DNA of 64,000 bases from Symbiodinium natans (GCA_905221605.1 CAJNDS010000380.1:254001-318000); one strand, 5' to 3'; positions 24,696 through 37,228 are shown, counted from the first letter of the stretch. The notes: generated by a model not told the origin, from the letters alone. Numbers and translations are program-made.

Positions 24696-25589
24696 TCCCT
24701 CATTCCCTGCTAAGGACCAGCAAGAGAAGCGAGAACTAGGAGCCAGCCGAAGAGAACACCATCAACGTCAAAGCTAAGCGGATTGCCGCACTCCTGCAAA
24801 AATCACGGCCCTTCTCCCTGTTCACAAGATCTGTCCATGCTTCACACAGCTCCAAGCAACGACCCCGAACTGCAACGTCATGTTATGCAAGCCGACCCAT
24901 GTCCCTGGCTCTAAGTTTCCGAAAATGGCCGACAGCTTTCAAAACATCTTATGGATTGCAACTAAATCTGCACACGCTTCTGTGATCTTCGAAGCACCCG
25001 GCGAGTGCCAACTGGATTGGCCATTGACTGGTCGATTTTTCAATCTGCATGCATCTGCTGACCGGTTCAGCTCTTCGTGATTAGACAACCGACCGGCCTG
25101 AGGGATCGGTACCGGAGATGGTCCGCGTCATTGAAGGGGTTTGCGGGGTCGGCCTCGTGAAGGTGACAGTGCTCGTTGGGGACGTGCGGCTCCAAGGATT
25201 TGCGGCTTGAAGCACAAGAACTCATAGCTTATCATGTTGAATCTTGATAACAAAAACTGGTTCTGCGTGACCCGACGGGTGAGGACTTCCGAAAACCCGA
25301 AGTTCCAAGTTCTCTACGGCATGACTTCGGGCCACCCACAAACCCGCCCCTGCTGCCCTTTCTCAGACGTTTCAAGAATGCTTCTAGGCGGAGCGAAAAT
25401 CCCCGACACGATGCTTGGACTTCAGCACTTATAACTTTGTTCTCGTCGCGAAGGAGCTCTCGAGAGATAAGCTTTTCAAGATTTCCGAAGCCACGTCCCA
25501 CACCACCAACTGCAGCAACGTCCTGAAATGTCCTGGACCCGACCCCGAACTATTCGAAAGGCTCACAGAACTCCAGCCTGCACAGCGGC
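24696..25589. other. No supported gene
   Basis: Only short frames; nothing recognisable. Confidence 0.5.
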
Positions 25590-26084
25590 TTATTGCACAA
25601 TACACAGAGACAGAACCCATGTGAATCCGTGTCCGGTGTCCGCTCGCATGTTGCAACTTGGTGCTAACTGAATTAATAAGGAGCCAATCACTTGCGTCAT
25701 TTCACGTTTCAGCTTCGTGGTAAGGGCCAGGCGGGGTCGGAGCCACTTCAGCGCCTTGTCTGCGGACGCAGCGCTGGCTCTTGGGCAGCGTCTCCTCCGA
25801 CCATCTCCCTTCCCCCTATCCCCCACCACCTCCGCCACACTCCCCCGCCTGCAACCCGAAAAAAAAAGGACTGGAACAAGGCCTGTGCTGTCGAACCCTA
25901 CATCTACAGCAAGGTGGCACCAATCCTCAGGAATGCTGCAACGAGCTACGGCAGTACAGCTGAATATCGTACAGATTAGAAAGAGTTCTTCAGCACTGTC
26001 GAGGCCAGAACTCGGGCTTGCGCATGCGCGGCATGGGGCATGGGGTTCAACGGAGTTGGGCGTCGGCCTGTACATCACCGGCAC
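25590..26084 (-). CDS. Probable exon within a 164-codon frame
   Basis: The minus frame is open for 164 codons. Within it a strong acceptor (a run of T then CGGGTTGCAG, near 25846) precedes an Arg/Gly-rich segment and a helical stretch (ADKALKWLRPRLALTTKLKR), ending at a CAA|GTGATT donor-like site near 25693. Upstream of the acceptor the same frame contains EELFLICTIFSCTAVARCSI, which could belong to a separate exon or be fortuitous. The plus strand is open over part of this region but its translation is less protein-like. Function unknown. Confidence 0.33.
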   Translation of the reverse strand: MPVMYRPTPNSVEPHAPCRACASPSSGLDSAEELFLICTIFSCTAVARCSIPEDWCHLAVDVGFDSTGLVPVLFFSGCRRGSVAEVVGDRGKGDGRRRRCPRASAASADKALKWLRPRLALTTKLKREMTQVIGSLLIQLAPSCNMRADTGHGFTWVLSLCIVQ

Positions 26085-29000
26085 GACAGCTTCGACATGC
26101 GGAAGAACTTCTCAATAGCCCTGTGCCACCGAGAAGCGGACTGGACCCGAGGGCCATTTTACGTGGCCAGCATGGCGGAGGAATCATTTTTCAAATAAGC
26201 CATACGACTGCAACAGTAACCATATTATTTGCTGTGCCCTCGCACAGGCTGCGAAGCGCAGCCGTGGGGGGTCATGGCCATACTGAAAAGAGTAGACATC
26301 TCTCGGTGTCGGTGTCAGCCCAATCCCTGTCCTCCAAGAAAGTCGCCCCAATGCACCTAGTCGACACATCCGGCGTGGCTTGTTCTGTACTACGTTCGCA
26401 CCGGTGATTCATGCGCCCGTTTGAGATGAGCATTGCCATGGCGAGTCCTCATACCAACTACACATCCCGCTTAGGTAATGCGTGGAAAGGCAGTCAAGAC
26501 AGCTGCAAATGTGGCACCAGGAGATCGCCGCGAAAATTGCCTCCGCTCTGGAATGAGTGGGTATGAGGGGTCCAAGAACACAACCGGCCACTACAGCTCG
26601 TTCCAGCGTTCACGTACTAAGAAAACGTAATAAAACGCATGCTGCACATCGTTTGCCTAGATCAAGCCATGCTGCATAGGTCAGGTTGGGAAGCAAGAAC
26701 GGATGGACATCGAAAACCGTGCCCTCGAAGATGCTGGGGGCCCAATGTGCCGGGTAGACCAACCTTAGCCGCTGTGCGGTGGCAGGTCACTGGTGGGTCG
26801 ACATCGTCAGTACCCATTGAAGCCTCGAGATCCCTATTTGAAGCCTCTTGAAGCCAACATCCGAACCTCAACATACTCTTCGCTGCTTGTATGTACGGTT
26901 ACGTGACAACGGTGAAATCACTTGGGCATGAGGAAGTGCGGTGATAGTATGGTGATTTTGGAATCTCCGTGTGCAAACCTCTAGATCTGGTCACATTCTC
27001 AATTCTGGTATCCCTTCCGTACAGAAGATAAAAGGCGTCAGGACACAGCCGGCAGTCTTTCCAATCAAGGCAGCAAGACTGTCCTAGCCTAGCGGCTCGC
27101 CACCCAAGATGGGCCCCAGAAAGAGGCCGCAGGAGAAGCAAAGCGCCAAGAAGCTGAAGCCCTTGGCCTCTGCGCTTCTCATGTGTTCTGAGGTGCAGGA
27201 AGACGTTTTCTAATATCCGTGCGGAAGCACAGGAGCATATGGCCCATCGAGATTCCCAGACTTGTAGTATTCACTCCGTATGTGTCGACCGGGCTTATTG
27301 ACGCTTTGGAGCTCTCAGAGCTCTCCACTGTTTCTTCGCTTCAAGGGCTGAGGCAACTGAGCATGACAAATAATGCAGTACGAGACGAAGAACAACGCTA
27401 CTGTCAACACAATCAAGGAAAGGGGCACCTGAATGAACAACTACTTATTATGTGAGGGCTAATGAGGACTTGTTCTGGCACAATTCGCATGCTTCTGAAA
27501 AGGTCATGTACACACTGCAGCAGGAAGACGTAAAAGGCGAACCAGAATGGCTGAGGCCAGCAAACTTAGATACCTTTCATCCCCATTATTTTGCAAACCT
27601 CTTCTATACATGAACGGTTGTTAAAACAATTCTATGTTGCTGCTCTTTTGAGAGCGCGAAGCGCAGCGAAGCATGCGCAGAAAAAGACTGAGAACTGAAC
27701 AGTCAAAATCTGGCACTACCAGCGACAAAAACAAACCTGAAGGACAAACAGCTACAAAGTACACATTCGCCATGGCCGGCAGCCGAGATGCAGATCTGGT
27801 CTCCTTGAACCATTCCCAGCCCTTCCCACACACCCAAAACACCGTCTCCACCCCCTCCCCTCCTGGCGCGTGGGGGTTGGAGTCCGAAGCCAGAAGCCTG
27901 CGCGGATTTCTGCATCTATATCCTTCTCCTGGTGCTCGCTGCAGGAGCCGGGCTCGTCATCTTGGTTGATAGAATGGCAGAAAAATGGGATTTTAAGGCA
28001 ATTTGCTCAGACGGCTGCCTTGTGAATGTTACGAGAAGGCCATCGGAGCCAGGAATCCTCGTAGCCTGCTCCTGCCTTTGTGTCATGGCAGCCTACGACA
28101 GAGCACCACGCCGAGCAGCGGCAACTCCGAGGTGCCCGTCCCGTCGCTTAGACCGGGTGCCGAGGCGGTGCGTGCGAGCGTTGCGATTGCAATCGATGCT
28201 CTACACTTCCTACCCGCATGCAGGCAATTTCCTGTGTGTGGCTTTGGCTTGTATTGCTTGGAGTGTTGAGGTGTCCTGCCATGCCAGTGCATGGCCTGGC
28301 TTGGTACTTTTCAAGACAGGTGTATTGACAGATGAAGAACGAAGAACACGAGTATCGCAGCACTTGGTTTCGGGCTCGTGCTTCCATTGATCCTGCAGAA
28401 ACCTCATCTCACAGAGCAGAGCGCTCTTGATTCATGCCGAGGCCTCGTTGGTCTCATCGACAATCTCGCCCAAGTATGTTCGCGTGACCTTGGCCCGAGA
28501 TGCAGCCCGAGATGTTAGGCTTCTGACAAACTAACGAGCTGCACTTGCGCAACCCTGAAAGCCCCAAAACCTTTGAACATATGAAACTATATTGGCATTG
28601 TGCGGTCTCTGAGAAAATGAGTTAAAGCTTTGAAAAACGAGCTGAGTGCCTCAACTGTCTAGGCCGAAGCAGATTAGAGAGAGCAGGCTGCTCTCAGACC
28701 ACTACACAACCTCGGCAACCCAACTCAACTTGCACGACTACGATAAACTGCGTTGTCCTCTCAACTGATGTCAAATACTTGCATGGTGCTGTTGGATTAG
28801 CTCATATCAGCTCTGTACTGGGACATCTCCGAGGTGCCCCCATGTTCCCGCAGAAGAGTCCATCGAGCGCGCGGGCTGCAAAGATCACAGGCATCGATTG
28901 CCCTAGACCTGGGGCTGCTGGAATCTACTGGAGGTAAGGGTGCAAATAGGCTTCTGGATCGTCAGGCTGCAAGGTAGGGTCCTTGTTGGAGCACCAAACT

Positions 29001-29117
29001 TCCGGCACGCAATGCGACAATCCGGTCACGGAGGGTCAAGCAGTCAAGGCATATTCAGCGCATCTTTCAAGCTAGTGCACAAGAATTACGCTCGCCCTGT
29101 CAAGAGTCCTTGCACTA
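26085..29117. other. Unassigned; several ambiguous frames
   Basis: Plus frames at 26018-26407 (129 codons), 27673-27969 (starts with a true ATG) and 27932-28390 (152 codons) compete with minus frames at 27621-27851 and 27703-27915. A plus exon of about 83 bases ending at GGAG|GTAAGG (28933) after a CCCGCAG acceptor is plausible but isolated. Confidence 0.35.
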
Positions 29118-29176
29118 TCAATGTGGCATCAGCTTCGCTAAGGCAAGCATAGCAACAGAATCAAGTGGATAGGTAC

Positions 29177-29704
29177 CTGGGAGGTGCCGAGATCCTGGAA
29201 GCCTTCCAGCGCCCAGAATCTCATAATTCAACATCATCTCAACCAGCAAAATGCCGATAGCACAGTTGCCATATTCGCTACCAAATGCTTCATCGGCATC
29301 AGTGAGAAGCTTTGTTCTTGCACTTGCTGCAGCAGCTTCGGGTCCTGTCGAAAATGCCACCTGCTGATTTTCGCCGCACCTGGTTCTGGACTACCCATAA
29401 GCAGCTTAAACTCGAAGGCAACCTCGTTTTGGGCTCCCTTGCAGCACGGGGCACCGAAAAGAATGGGGGCGATAGCCGAGCCGGCCAGGCCGATAAGGAG
29501 GCAAGGCCTCAGAAAAGGGCATGTTCGCGGTTTTCGCTTGAAGGCCCACACGGCCCACACCCCTAAGACAATGAACTTTGCTGTTGAGATTTTCACGCGG
29601 CTCAGCAGATCTTTGGTCTCCAAACCCAACTTACTTGTCTCTTTTGGCAGCATCGGGTGCGTCTTCGAGCCCTTCTTGCTTCCGTCCACGGATAGTGCAC
29701 TCAC
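29177..29704 (-). CDS. Two-exon coding segment, possible membrane protein
   Basis: The minus strand is open for 156 codons at 29234-29704. The favoured model ends exon 1 at 29395 (ATGG|GTAGTC), removes a 50-base intron (29394-29345, ending CGACAG) and resumes in phase as exon 2 (29344-29177), which ends at CAG|GTACCT. Exon 1 has a Lys-rich start, then two hydrophobic helices (TAKFIVLGVWAVWAF and PCLLIGLAGSAIAPILFGAP). Exon 2 reads PEAAAASARTKLLTDADEAF and continues with a further hydrophobic stretch. The plus strand is also open here for 194 codons but its translation is less convincing. No family recognised. Confidence 0.4.
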
Positions 29705-31515
29705 TTCTCAGGACCACACTTCCTTCCTGCAAAGTCGGCAAACATGCCCCAGAAAGGAGAGCAAATGACCTTCCAGGGAAAGGTGAAACTGAAGTCTTGG
29801 GATTGCGCTGATGGAAACCGAAAGGAGCCTTTTGGCCAACGCTTTGAGTTCGGGGACAAAAGGGGAGATCAGCCAGGTCTCATGGGTAAAACCGCCAAGA
29901 TCTCCCCACATCTCCCCACCTCGAAGAGCGAGTAAAGACCGATGAGCAGGCCAACCTTAGCTGCTTAGCTGGATCAGCTTGTCGGAGTTGCCGGCGCCGT
30001 GCCGTAAAGATTTCTGTGGCTTTCTGTTCTCTCCAATTTCTCAGCTGGGACTTTTGCTGAGTCGGTGTTCCATACCTCTGAACATACAACGCACATGGTG
30101 CAGTAGAGGCACTAGTTTGATGACCGCAAACCTCTGAGTGCACTTCAACTACGCCACTACATTCTACACATCGCTACATACCACTACTATACCTACGACC
30201 TGTGGCTCCCAGATGGTGCAAGAACCGGTTGCTGGCCAGGAGCCGTGTGGGCTACTTCAGGACTCTGCGGACTTTTGTCCAGAAAAGTCGACACCATCTT
30301 GTCCACATAAGGAGTGAGGAGGTTCACATTGATGCAATCCTTCCAGGCACGTGATTTGAAGTACCGACTTTCTAGATCAGGGCGCGGCAGGTCTCGTATC
30401 GACCAAACCCAGGTTATAGCGATGTGAAGCGAGGAAACGCACAACGTCACTACGCGACGGTTCCCTAGTACTAGTACGAGTAAAAGTCACAGTAATAGTA
30501 AAAGTACCATGCTATCCTTCCTTCCTTCTTGCAAATATTAATAATTACTAATAATTCTTTGCGTTCCGTCCTTCCTTGCTGCCTGACTTCCTTCCGGCCT
30601 GTCTTGTCTGCCTTGCATAAAATGAGAAGATTTCGAAGAGCTGCAGGGCTGCATTCTAAATGTAGACGACATGAAGACTCTGATATTGATCCTTATTTGA
30701 TTTCTTTTTGATGCCTATCCCCCCATCGGGGACATCCTTCCGCACCGCTGTGCCAGTTCAAGAATACAGCATGCCGGGAACAGACATGGTACCAAGAGTC
30801 GATAAGGTTCATGGCGCCCAGCACGAAGAGGGTCTTCGCGTTGAGCTTGGGCTTTACCTGCCACAGGGCAAGGGGCACGGCCAGTTTGCATGATGGTACG
30901 GATATGTACAAGAAATTGCAAGCCAGAAGACAAATCACACCGAAGCGCGATCAAGCACCCTTCTGTATCGCAAGGTCAACTCGAATGGGCCAAGAATGCT
31001 GCAGCTTGGAGGGTTGGAACAAGATTACAACAACCGACAACGCACGAAATAAAATATGATGAGCTTGGGTACAAACAATTAGCAAAGTCCATGACCAGCG
31101 TTCGGCGAGTACTGTCCCTACTTCTAGAAGGCTTGTCCATCTCACCGGGATCAGCGAAAACGCCAATTCCTTCTTAACCGGTCCTTGTCGCACTCATGAG
31201 GCGCCTCTATTTCCACATCTTGCGATAGCTGCATCGCCATCACGGCGTAGGCAAAGGCTCGAGGCTAGTCCACCACAGCTTTTGTTTTATTACCCTCCTT
31301 GAATTCTTGAGCATGTCTTGAAGCGCCAGGATTGGTACGTTGGATGGTATGTAAGGCTGCGCCGGGCAGTGTGAGAGAATGATGAATTGCGTGCTCCTGC
31401 GAGCTGGTGTGAGCTCCTGCATGGCTGAACTGGTTGTGGCTTCTCAAGTTGTTGCCGAGTACAGCCAAAAGGCATCAAACTGCAATCTGAACAAAAGCGG
31501 CCAACGGTGATGCAG
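29705..31515. other. Unassigned; minus and plus frames overlap
   Basis: Minus frames at 30693-30938 (containing AKTLFVLGAMNLIDSWYHV) and about 31180-30980 could be upstream exons of the 29.2-29.7 kb candidate. The plus frame 30890-31177 (95 codons) covers the same bases and also reads well. The plus frame 29744-29935 (true ATG) opposes a hydrophobic minus frame. The strand is unresolved. Confidence 0.35.
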
Positions 31516-32341
31516 TCTACCTGGAACTCGGACTGACATGACTTGGGAAGCAGAATGGGGGCTGCAAGCAACAGTCCAGCACAAGTGGATGAAACAAGGG
31601 ATCTTCGCGATGTCAACTACAGATTCGACAGCTTCAACAAGAGCTAAAGATAGCAGGCTCCGGATCAAGAAGGCACAAAGGCACTGTCAGGTGCAGGGCA
31701 GCTTGTGGCACATGCCAGACATTCCAATCACACGACGAGCTCCTAGAGTACTTACATTGTATTTACATTGTAGCACGGCACCATGGTAGAGCAGATTTGC
31801 GCAATGGTGCTGACACCGTCGGCCACCTGCCTTGCCCTCCCTGGAGAATCGCTCTTCCCAGTGTGGTGGCAGCTTTGGCACCTGATTCGGACTGCACTGA
31901 TTGCCTGCGAAAATTCGTCAGTTAGTTATTGTTTCGCCGTACTGCAGTCAGTTGTGAAGGAGCAGGTGCCACAAACAGCTAGGGCAGCAGTTCGTTCGCA
32001 GGCACAGCACTCCTTGGTGCGTGCCATGAAGTGGCGATCGTCGTTGTCGATTAAAGCATTGCTCGACCAAGAAAGGCTTATAGAACTGAACAAGCAAAGA
32101 ATATCCTCAATCCGCAGCAGATATCATCAGAAGAAAAAGTAAGTGTGACCCGTGTGTGTTTTGCACTGAAACTGCTTGAACAAAGACACCGCATCGTCCC
32201 CTGAGGAGCGCACTTCCCATTGCGTAATGTTTGAGCGTAAGTTGACGTAGAACTCGTGGCCTTCATGCCTGTAGCACCGAACCAGAAAAAAACTACGATG
32301 GGAAAACGGAAGCGGTGCCCCATTTCAGCGAGCTGGTCTGA
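31516..32341 (+). CDS. Three-exon candidate, strand conflict with minus
   Basis: The plus model has exon 1 about 31516-31690 (ends CAG|GTGCAG), intron 31691-31773 ending in TTGTAG, exon 2 31774-32138 (ends AAAAA|GTAAGT), intron 32139-32274 ending in CTGTAG, and exon 3 32275-32341 with a terminal TGA. All phases agree. The 118-codon exon 2 includes a short hydrophobic patch and a basic helix (SIKALLDQERLIELNKQRIS). A rival minus reading covers the same bases: a frame containing ECCACERTAALAVCGTC joins in phase to KLPPHWEERFSREGKAGG, with a strong GTAAGT donor at about 31750-31755 reversed, and another minus exon at 32080-32368 contains DDVHFSDQLAEMGHRFRF. Only one set can be right. No family recognised. 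Confidence 0.35.
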
Positions 32342-32419
32342 GAAGTGGACGTCGTCTGCAGCTCCCAACCAGAAGGAAGCATAACTTCCTTGAGATCAAC
32401 TTGAACCGAATGGAACACG

Positions 32420-32983
32420 TACTCACCAATTCTCTCGAAGAGACAAGGCCAGACAGCTGCAGGCTACTTCGAAACAAACAGCCCGCCAAGCCCGCGTATG
32501 TCCCTGCGAGCCTTCAGCAACGAATTGTCCACAGCTCCTCAACATTCCTCAAACCCTGAGCAGACTGTTGCCGATCCTGGCTGTTCCGCGCTGCTTCCAA
32601 CGACGCCTCCACGGCGGCTCGGACTTCGGCTTCAGACCTGTGAGTCCAACCAGGAACGGTCTCGTCTTGCAACTCTCTTACTGACGCAAGGAGCGAACTT
32701 GCAATTTACAGCTCCATCTCTTTCTCACAGGCAACGAGTGCACGCACAGCGTCTGCAGTGCTTCTGTGTGCTTGATCCGATCCCTTGCTTCACTGGATCT
32801 GGAGTGTTTGGGCAGCCTTCCCCTGAAATTTCTAGCCTGCACTTTTGTACAAATTGTCAGAACAGGTGTGATTGGCGTGTAGGGGAGCGTGCAAGCAAAA
32901 GGCGACAGTGTCGTTGTTCAAGGCCCGCGCTCGCCATAGTTCTCTTCTTTGGAGCCTCCTCCAGGGATGCCGACCTGAGTTAA
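32420..32983 (-). CDS. Possible minus-strand exons, helical protein
   Basis: The minus frame around 32700-32520 reads as an Ala/Glu-rich helix (EVRAAVEASLEAARNSQDRQ) and is far more protein-like than the overlapping plus frame of 161 codons. A consensus minus donor (TTG|GTGAGT) lies at 32424 after a short frame starting at a CTGCAG acceptor. Just upstream, a short frame containing ADAVRALVACEKEMEL is in the same phase but separated by a TAA. Either a very short intron, an error or decay explains that stop. Confidence 0.3.
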
Positions 32984-34504
32984 AAAACATCAACCAGGAA
33001 ATCTAAAAGCAGTGTTCGGAACATGTTTGTCCCGAGAGTGATGCCAAAGACCCACCTTAACCTTGTAATCAGACTGAGTACCTAGTAGGTTACCGTACTT
33101 CATATGTCTGACCTGTCATTCCCTAAACAAACAGAATGATTGAGCAAACTCCACATTCGTCATCATTTCATCCTTGTCGCGGCCCGGGCTAAAGAAGCTC
33201 CAGGCTCCGGAGCTCCGTGATGGGCCTCGCGAAGAGCGACGCGCACTTGAATTCTGTAGGTTCTAATGTGGGTCTGTGCAGGGCTTGTAGTCCTTGATCT
33301 GCTTTATGATGGGTTTCGGGCAACAAGGATCTAAACAACTGTGATGGAGTGGCTCGAGCCGGACAAATCGTCAGTACAAAACATCTGTATACCATCGGCG
33401 GAGGCACAGAAGGAACTACTCTGCGTCGTCAGCACTGCTGAACATTCTACATACTCACATCTTTTAGCTCCGGCGATACTCCCTACAGCGTGAAAGTGGG
33501 AGGTGCTGCTGAGAGACAGTACTATACCTCGCTATGCATACAAGGCAGCTCTCGGCGAGCCTCTCGATGCAGCGGCAATCGTCTGAAGGGGGGCACCTGG
33601 CCATTTTGCTAACGTGGACAGGAACGACTTGACTTAAAACAGAACCCCCAAAAAGTCACAGGGCCCTGAATAGCCCAACAAAACTGACTTTATTCAGGGG
33701 GCCTCACGAAAGCGCGTCCAACAATACGAGTAACAAGTACAAATCGCCTGTGCTGACAGGCCTTGCCTGTCTGCTCTCATTTGCAAAATTCAGGGCTCAA
33801 CAATGCTGAACCTGCAACATGCAACTCTTGCAGAACAAGCCCCACCTCTCTTTCTCTTTCCATGGGCGTCAAGTCATCATCACCTGCACACGAACTACTG
33901 CAATCACCAACTCGGCCCACACGACAAGTCCTGAAGTCCAAACCTGTCCCAAACCCAAAAACCCTCTCTCAATCCAAAGCTCTCAAAGCCTTCATCCCTG
34001 AAAAGCCTACTTAAGCCGCTGGATCCTGTACTCGCAGCCCTCTGCAGTTTTCTTTCGTGACATCCGGGTTTTCATAATGCTCAAAAAGTCCTGAGATCGT
34101 GTGCCTGGCGGCGCCGCCCCATGCGAAGCCTCCGCCCTGGTTTCCAATGCAGGTTCAGTGGCTCCGCTAGAAATCCCAAACTAGTTGACAAGTCAGGAAC
34201 TTGTACAGACTCATGGTCCAGGCTAAAGCATTGAGCTAACAGAGCATGCGCAAAGACGGGTTTCATGTTGGCACTTCGACGTGAGCGTTACGCAAGCCAG
34301 CTCATTCCGAGTCGGAGGAGGTTGCAAGAGCGTTGTGCATGTGGACACGTACTTGATCAACGAAGCGTGTGGATGAAGTCGCAGGGTGTCAGGACCACTT
34401 CACCATGATGTGCCACACATGCACCTGTAAAGATCTATAGATGAACTTCTGCCTGGTCCCTGGGGGGCTCAGCGCGGCCTCTTCGGCCTCGAAGGAGCAG
34501 TGCA
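32984..34504. other. No supported gene
   Basis: Mostly short frames. Positions 33763-34014 hold a plus frame rich in Ser/Thr/Pro of low complexity. Nothing recognisable. Confidence 0.5.
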
Positions 34505-36078
34505 TCAATTGCAGGGTTCACGGACATTGTCGAAACCTCTGAGATCGAGAAAATCTATGAATATCTGTGATACTTTGCAGCCGTCAATGTGGCTGTGGTT
34601 GAATGTTTTGCCTCACGTAGGTTCAGCATTACTGTTCATCCAAGAAATGACTGAGGGCACAGCATCCTTGGTTTTGGCAGCCTTCGCCGCATTGCGCAGG
34701 GAGCCGAGCTTTCCCTTGCCTGCTTCAACTCTCAAGTCTTGGCTTTTGAGGAAAGACTTGCATGACCACCCACAGGCCCCATAGGCACGAGAAAGCATGC
34801 GTATCGAGCCTCTCAGAGACTGCAATGCTGTTCAATGCTGTTCAATGTCGTTCTATGTCGTTCAATGCCTTTCAGACAGCTGTAGAACAGAAATGCGCCG
34901 ATGAGCGCGATGCCTCGAGGATCCATCAGCTTGGAGCCACCTCAGGCTGCTTTGCTGTGGCTCGATCGGGCTGGTCTGAACGAGCTTGACAAAGCCCTGA
35001 ATCATCCAAACCTCAATGATCCTCAATGCCCTCAACATACCTCAACTTTGTGAGTGAACCCCGTATGCTCTCTGTGCAAGGCTCCTTCCATGCATCCAGG
35101 GCTGCCAAGATGCTTCTGCTGGCCTTCGATGAAACATCCTGCAAGAATCCATCAGGAATTTCGATCTCGAAAGATAACTGCCGAGCACCCACACACTGTT
35201 TACACGGACGTAGGAGGTCCACCGACCACAGCACGCACCACAACGTCTGTCCTGAGTTGGAAAGAACTGCACCGTGCCGTCTGCCAGTAGAGTTGGCCGC
35301 TGCCATGTGGTGTCCTGCTACAGGTTGCACGTCAGTGGCTTCTGACTGAAGAGGAGAATTTCATACCAAGAACCACCCGAGCTGCGATCGGCAAACGCTC
35401 TTCAATCTCTCACCAACTACAGCCGGCAGCACACCAGTCTGCGAAAAGACGTAGTAGACCTTCCCTGCGAATCACAGGTGCAGGAAGTCAGGTGATGTGG
35501 CTTCAGATTGCAACAGCCATAAAACATATATATGTATACATATTCATGTGTGTAGATTTCACCGTACTGATTCTAAGTTTCGGCTAAGTTTCGGGTCAAG
35601 ATTTTGCTCAGCATCAGAATCATGTCACGTGCCTCCATGTTCCTCTGAGACATACTCCTCCCAACCAGGCGGCAAGCCACCAACCTCGAAGCTTGAAAAC
35701 ATACTGCAGCTCACAGAAGCTTCGAAGGCCAAACAAGCGTCAATCAAACAGTGAAAGACGGCCTTCGATGTGTACAGCGCAGCTTCCAGAGCCGCCTGTG
35801 CGAGTGGCACGGCCAAGGCACAAACAAAGAGCTCGTGACAGGGTGGCCAAGTAAGTCATCACCAAGTTGGGCAGACTGGGGTAGACTCTCTGTAGTGGTT
35901 CAAGTTCAAAACAGGCAACTGCATGGCCAACAACATCTCTGACACGGACCCAATCTGACCTGGCTTCCTTGCACCACTCAGACGCTCAAGATGCCTCAAG
36001 CACTCCTATTCGGGCTACTGGGGCTGAAGTCCAAAGCATTCCAGGGCCTGCCTGGGCCTTTTCCTGGGCATCGATGTC
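34505..36078 (-). CDS. Eight-exon gene segment, 244 residues to stop; unknown protein
   Basis: Minus-strand exons: 36078-36019, 35967-35863, 35795-35666, 35464-35367, 35317-35273, 35177-35041, 34742-34617 and 34538-34505 (TGA). Every junction is phase-compatible and the 735 coding bases give 244 codons plus stop. Introns are 51, 67, 201, 49, 95, 298 and 78 bases. Strong sites include donors GAG|GTATGT and AC|GTGAGG and acceptors TTTTCTCAG, GATTCGCAG and CGATCTCAG. Readable segments are FELEPLQRVYPSLPNL, KVYYVFSQTGVLPAVVGERL, GTLSFEIEIPDGFLQDVSSK and LDAWKEPCTESIRGSLTKL. It looks like a soluble globular protein; I do not recognise the family. The 5' end probably lies further upstream (see 36390-36845). 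Plus-strand frames overlap some exons but need more stops. Confidence 0.5.
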
Positions 36079-36389
36079 CTGAGAAAACTAAGAGAGACTT
36101 TCAAGAGAGAGTGATGGTGAACGTGTGACGGCACAGCTTTGCGTGTTGGAGGCAAGGAACATCATGCGGAAGGACAACTTCTGCAGACATTCAACCTACT
36201 AAGCCGAAGCCCCAGCACAGCAAGAAGCTGCAGAACTCTCCACAAGCCAAAACAGCACGATGCATCACAGCGTAGCGGCCACTCACGAACCCGACTTCAG
36301 CCAGACAGCTCTTTCACTTCCTATCCTATCAGTTTTTCCATTTACGTTACTCGATGTTTCCAGTATTTGTTTTTCCAACTGTTCTTCTC

Positions 36390-36845
36390 CTTTATACCGA
36401 TGATGAGCTTTTGCATGCCGTCTCCATTCCTGCTGTTTGCCTGTCTGTTCATGCTCTCGTTGAAGTTCTTTCGTGCCAGAGCGCCCTCGGCCAAAAAAAC
36501 AGCGCCGAAAGGTGACCGCACGTCGCAAAGTTCAAGGAACTAGAAAAACCACTCCAGCACACAGGGATTGCAAGTCACCTCTCTGAAGAAGGATGCTGAA
36601 GGGGATCTTCGGCGAGTGTCCAGTTGTGTGGTCAAGGCGATCTGAACATGTAACATGTCTGAAACATCTGCAAACCGGTCGGATTGAAAGGTGCTCAGCA
36701 GTTGACCGGTATCCCAAAAAGACCAAAAAGCCATCCGGCCTCCAGGCCCTGCGCCGGCATCACAGGCCCCGTGCCAGGCCTCAACACAGATCACGCAGAT
36801 CTCGGTCTTTTTGTGATAGGTCCGGAAGTCCAACTTGTTATGCAA
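36390..36845 (-). CDS. Possible upstream exons of the 34.5-36.1 kb gene
   Basis: The minus frame 36845-36540 contains SDRFADVSDMLHVQIALTTQ and ends at GAG|GTGACT (exon end 36579, phase 0). A following exon from 36485, after a T-rich TTTTTTTGGCCGAG acceptor, reads GALARKNFNESMNRQANSRN in phase 0, ending near 36398 or further. The orientation matches the downstream eight-exon model, but the connection through 36.1-36.4 kb was not resolved, so this may be a separate gene. Confidence 0.33.
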
Positions 36846-37180
36846 TCGAGTTTCGACCGGGCACTACATACTAATGATAGGGCGCAGCGGCACAACACAG
36901 ACCGTAGGTGTACGGGCCGCATAAAGCACGTACACCACCTGCCGTCCGCCATCCGGCAGTGGACGGTGTGTCCGGGACCAGGGGGCATTTGGGGCCACCA
37001 TACACCCCGGCTACCCTCCCCCACCCCTCCCCTACCCTGCAAAAGATCTAGCTTTCCTAGAAGTTGCGACCTTGCCTCGCCGCTGCCGAGTCCCGTAGCG
37101 CTAATAAAATTAAGAACTGTCTGCTTTCAGCAGCCAAGTCCGTGGCGCGTCGCCACTGCGCATGGCTGCGTCCTGTCAAT

Positions 37181-37228
37181 TGAAGTCAAGTAAAGTCAAG
37201 TGAAGTCAAGTCAGTCAAGTCAGTCAAG
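37181..37228. repeat. Short tandem repeat, TGAAGTCAAG-like
   Basis: Three adjacent 10-base units (tgaagtcaag, taaagtcaag, tgaagtcaag) followed by two shorter tcagtcaag units. Confidence 0.9.
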
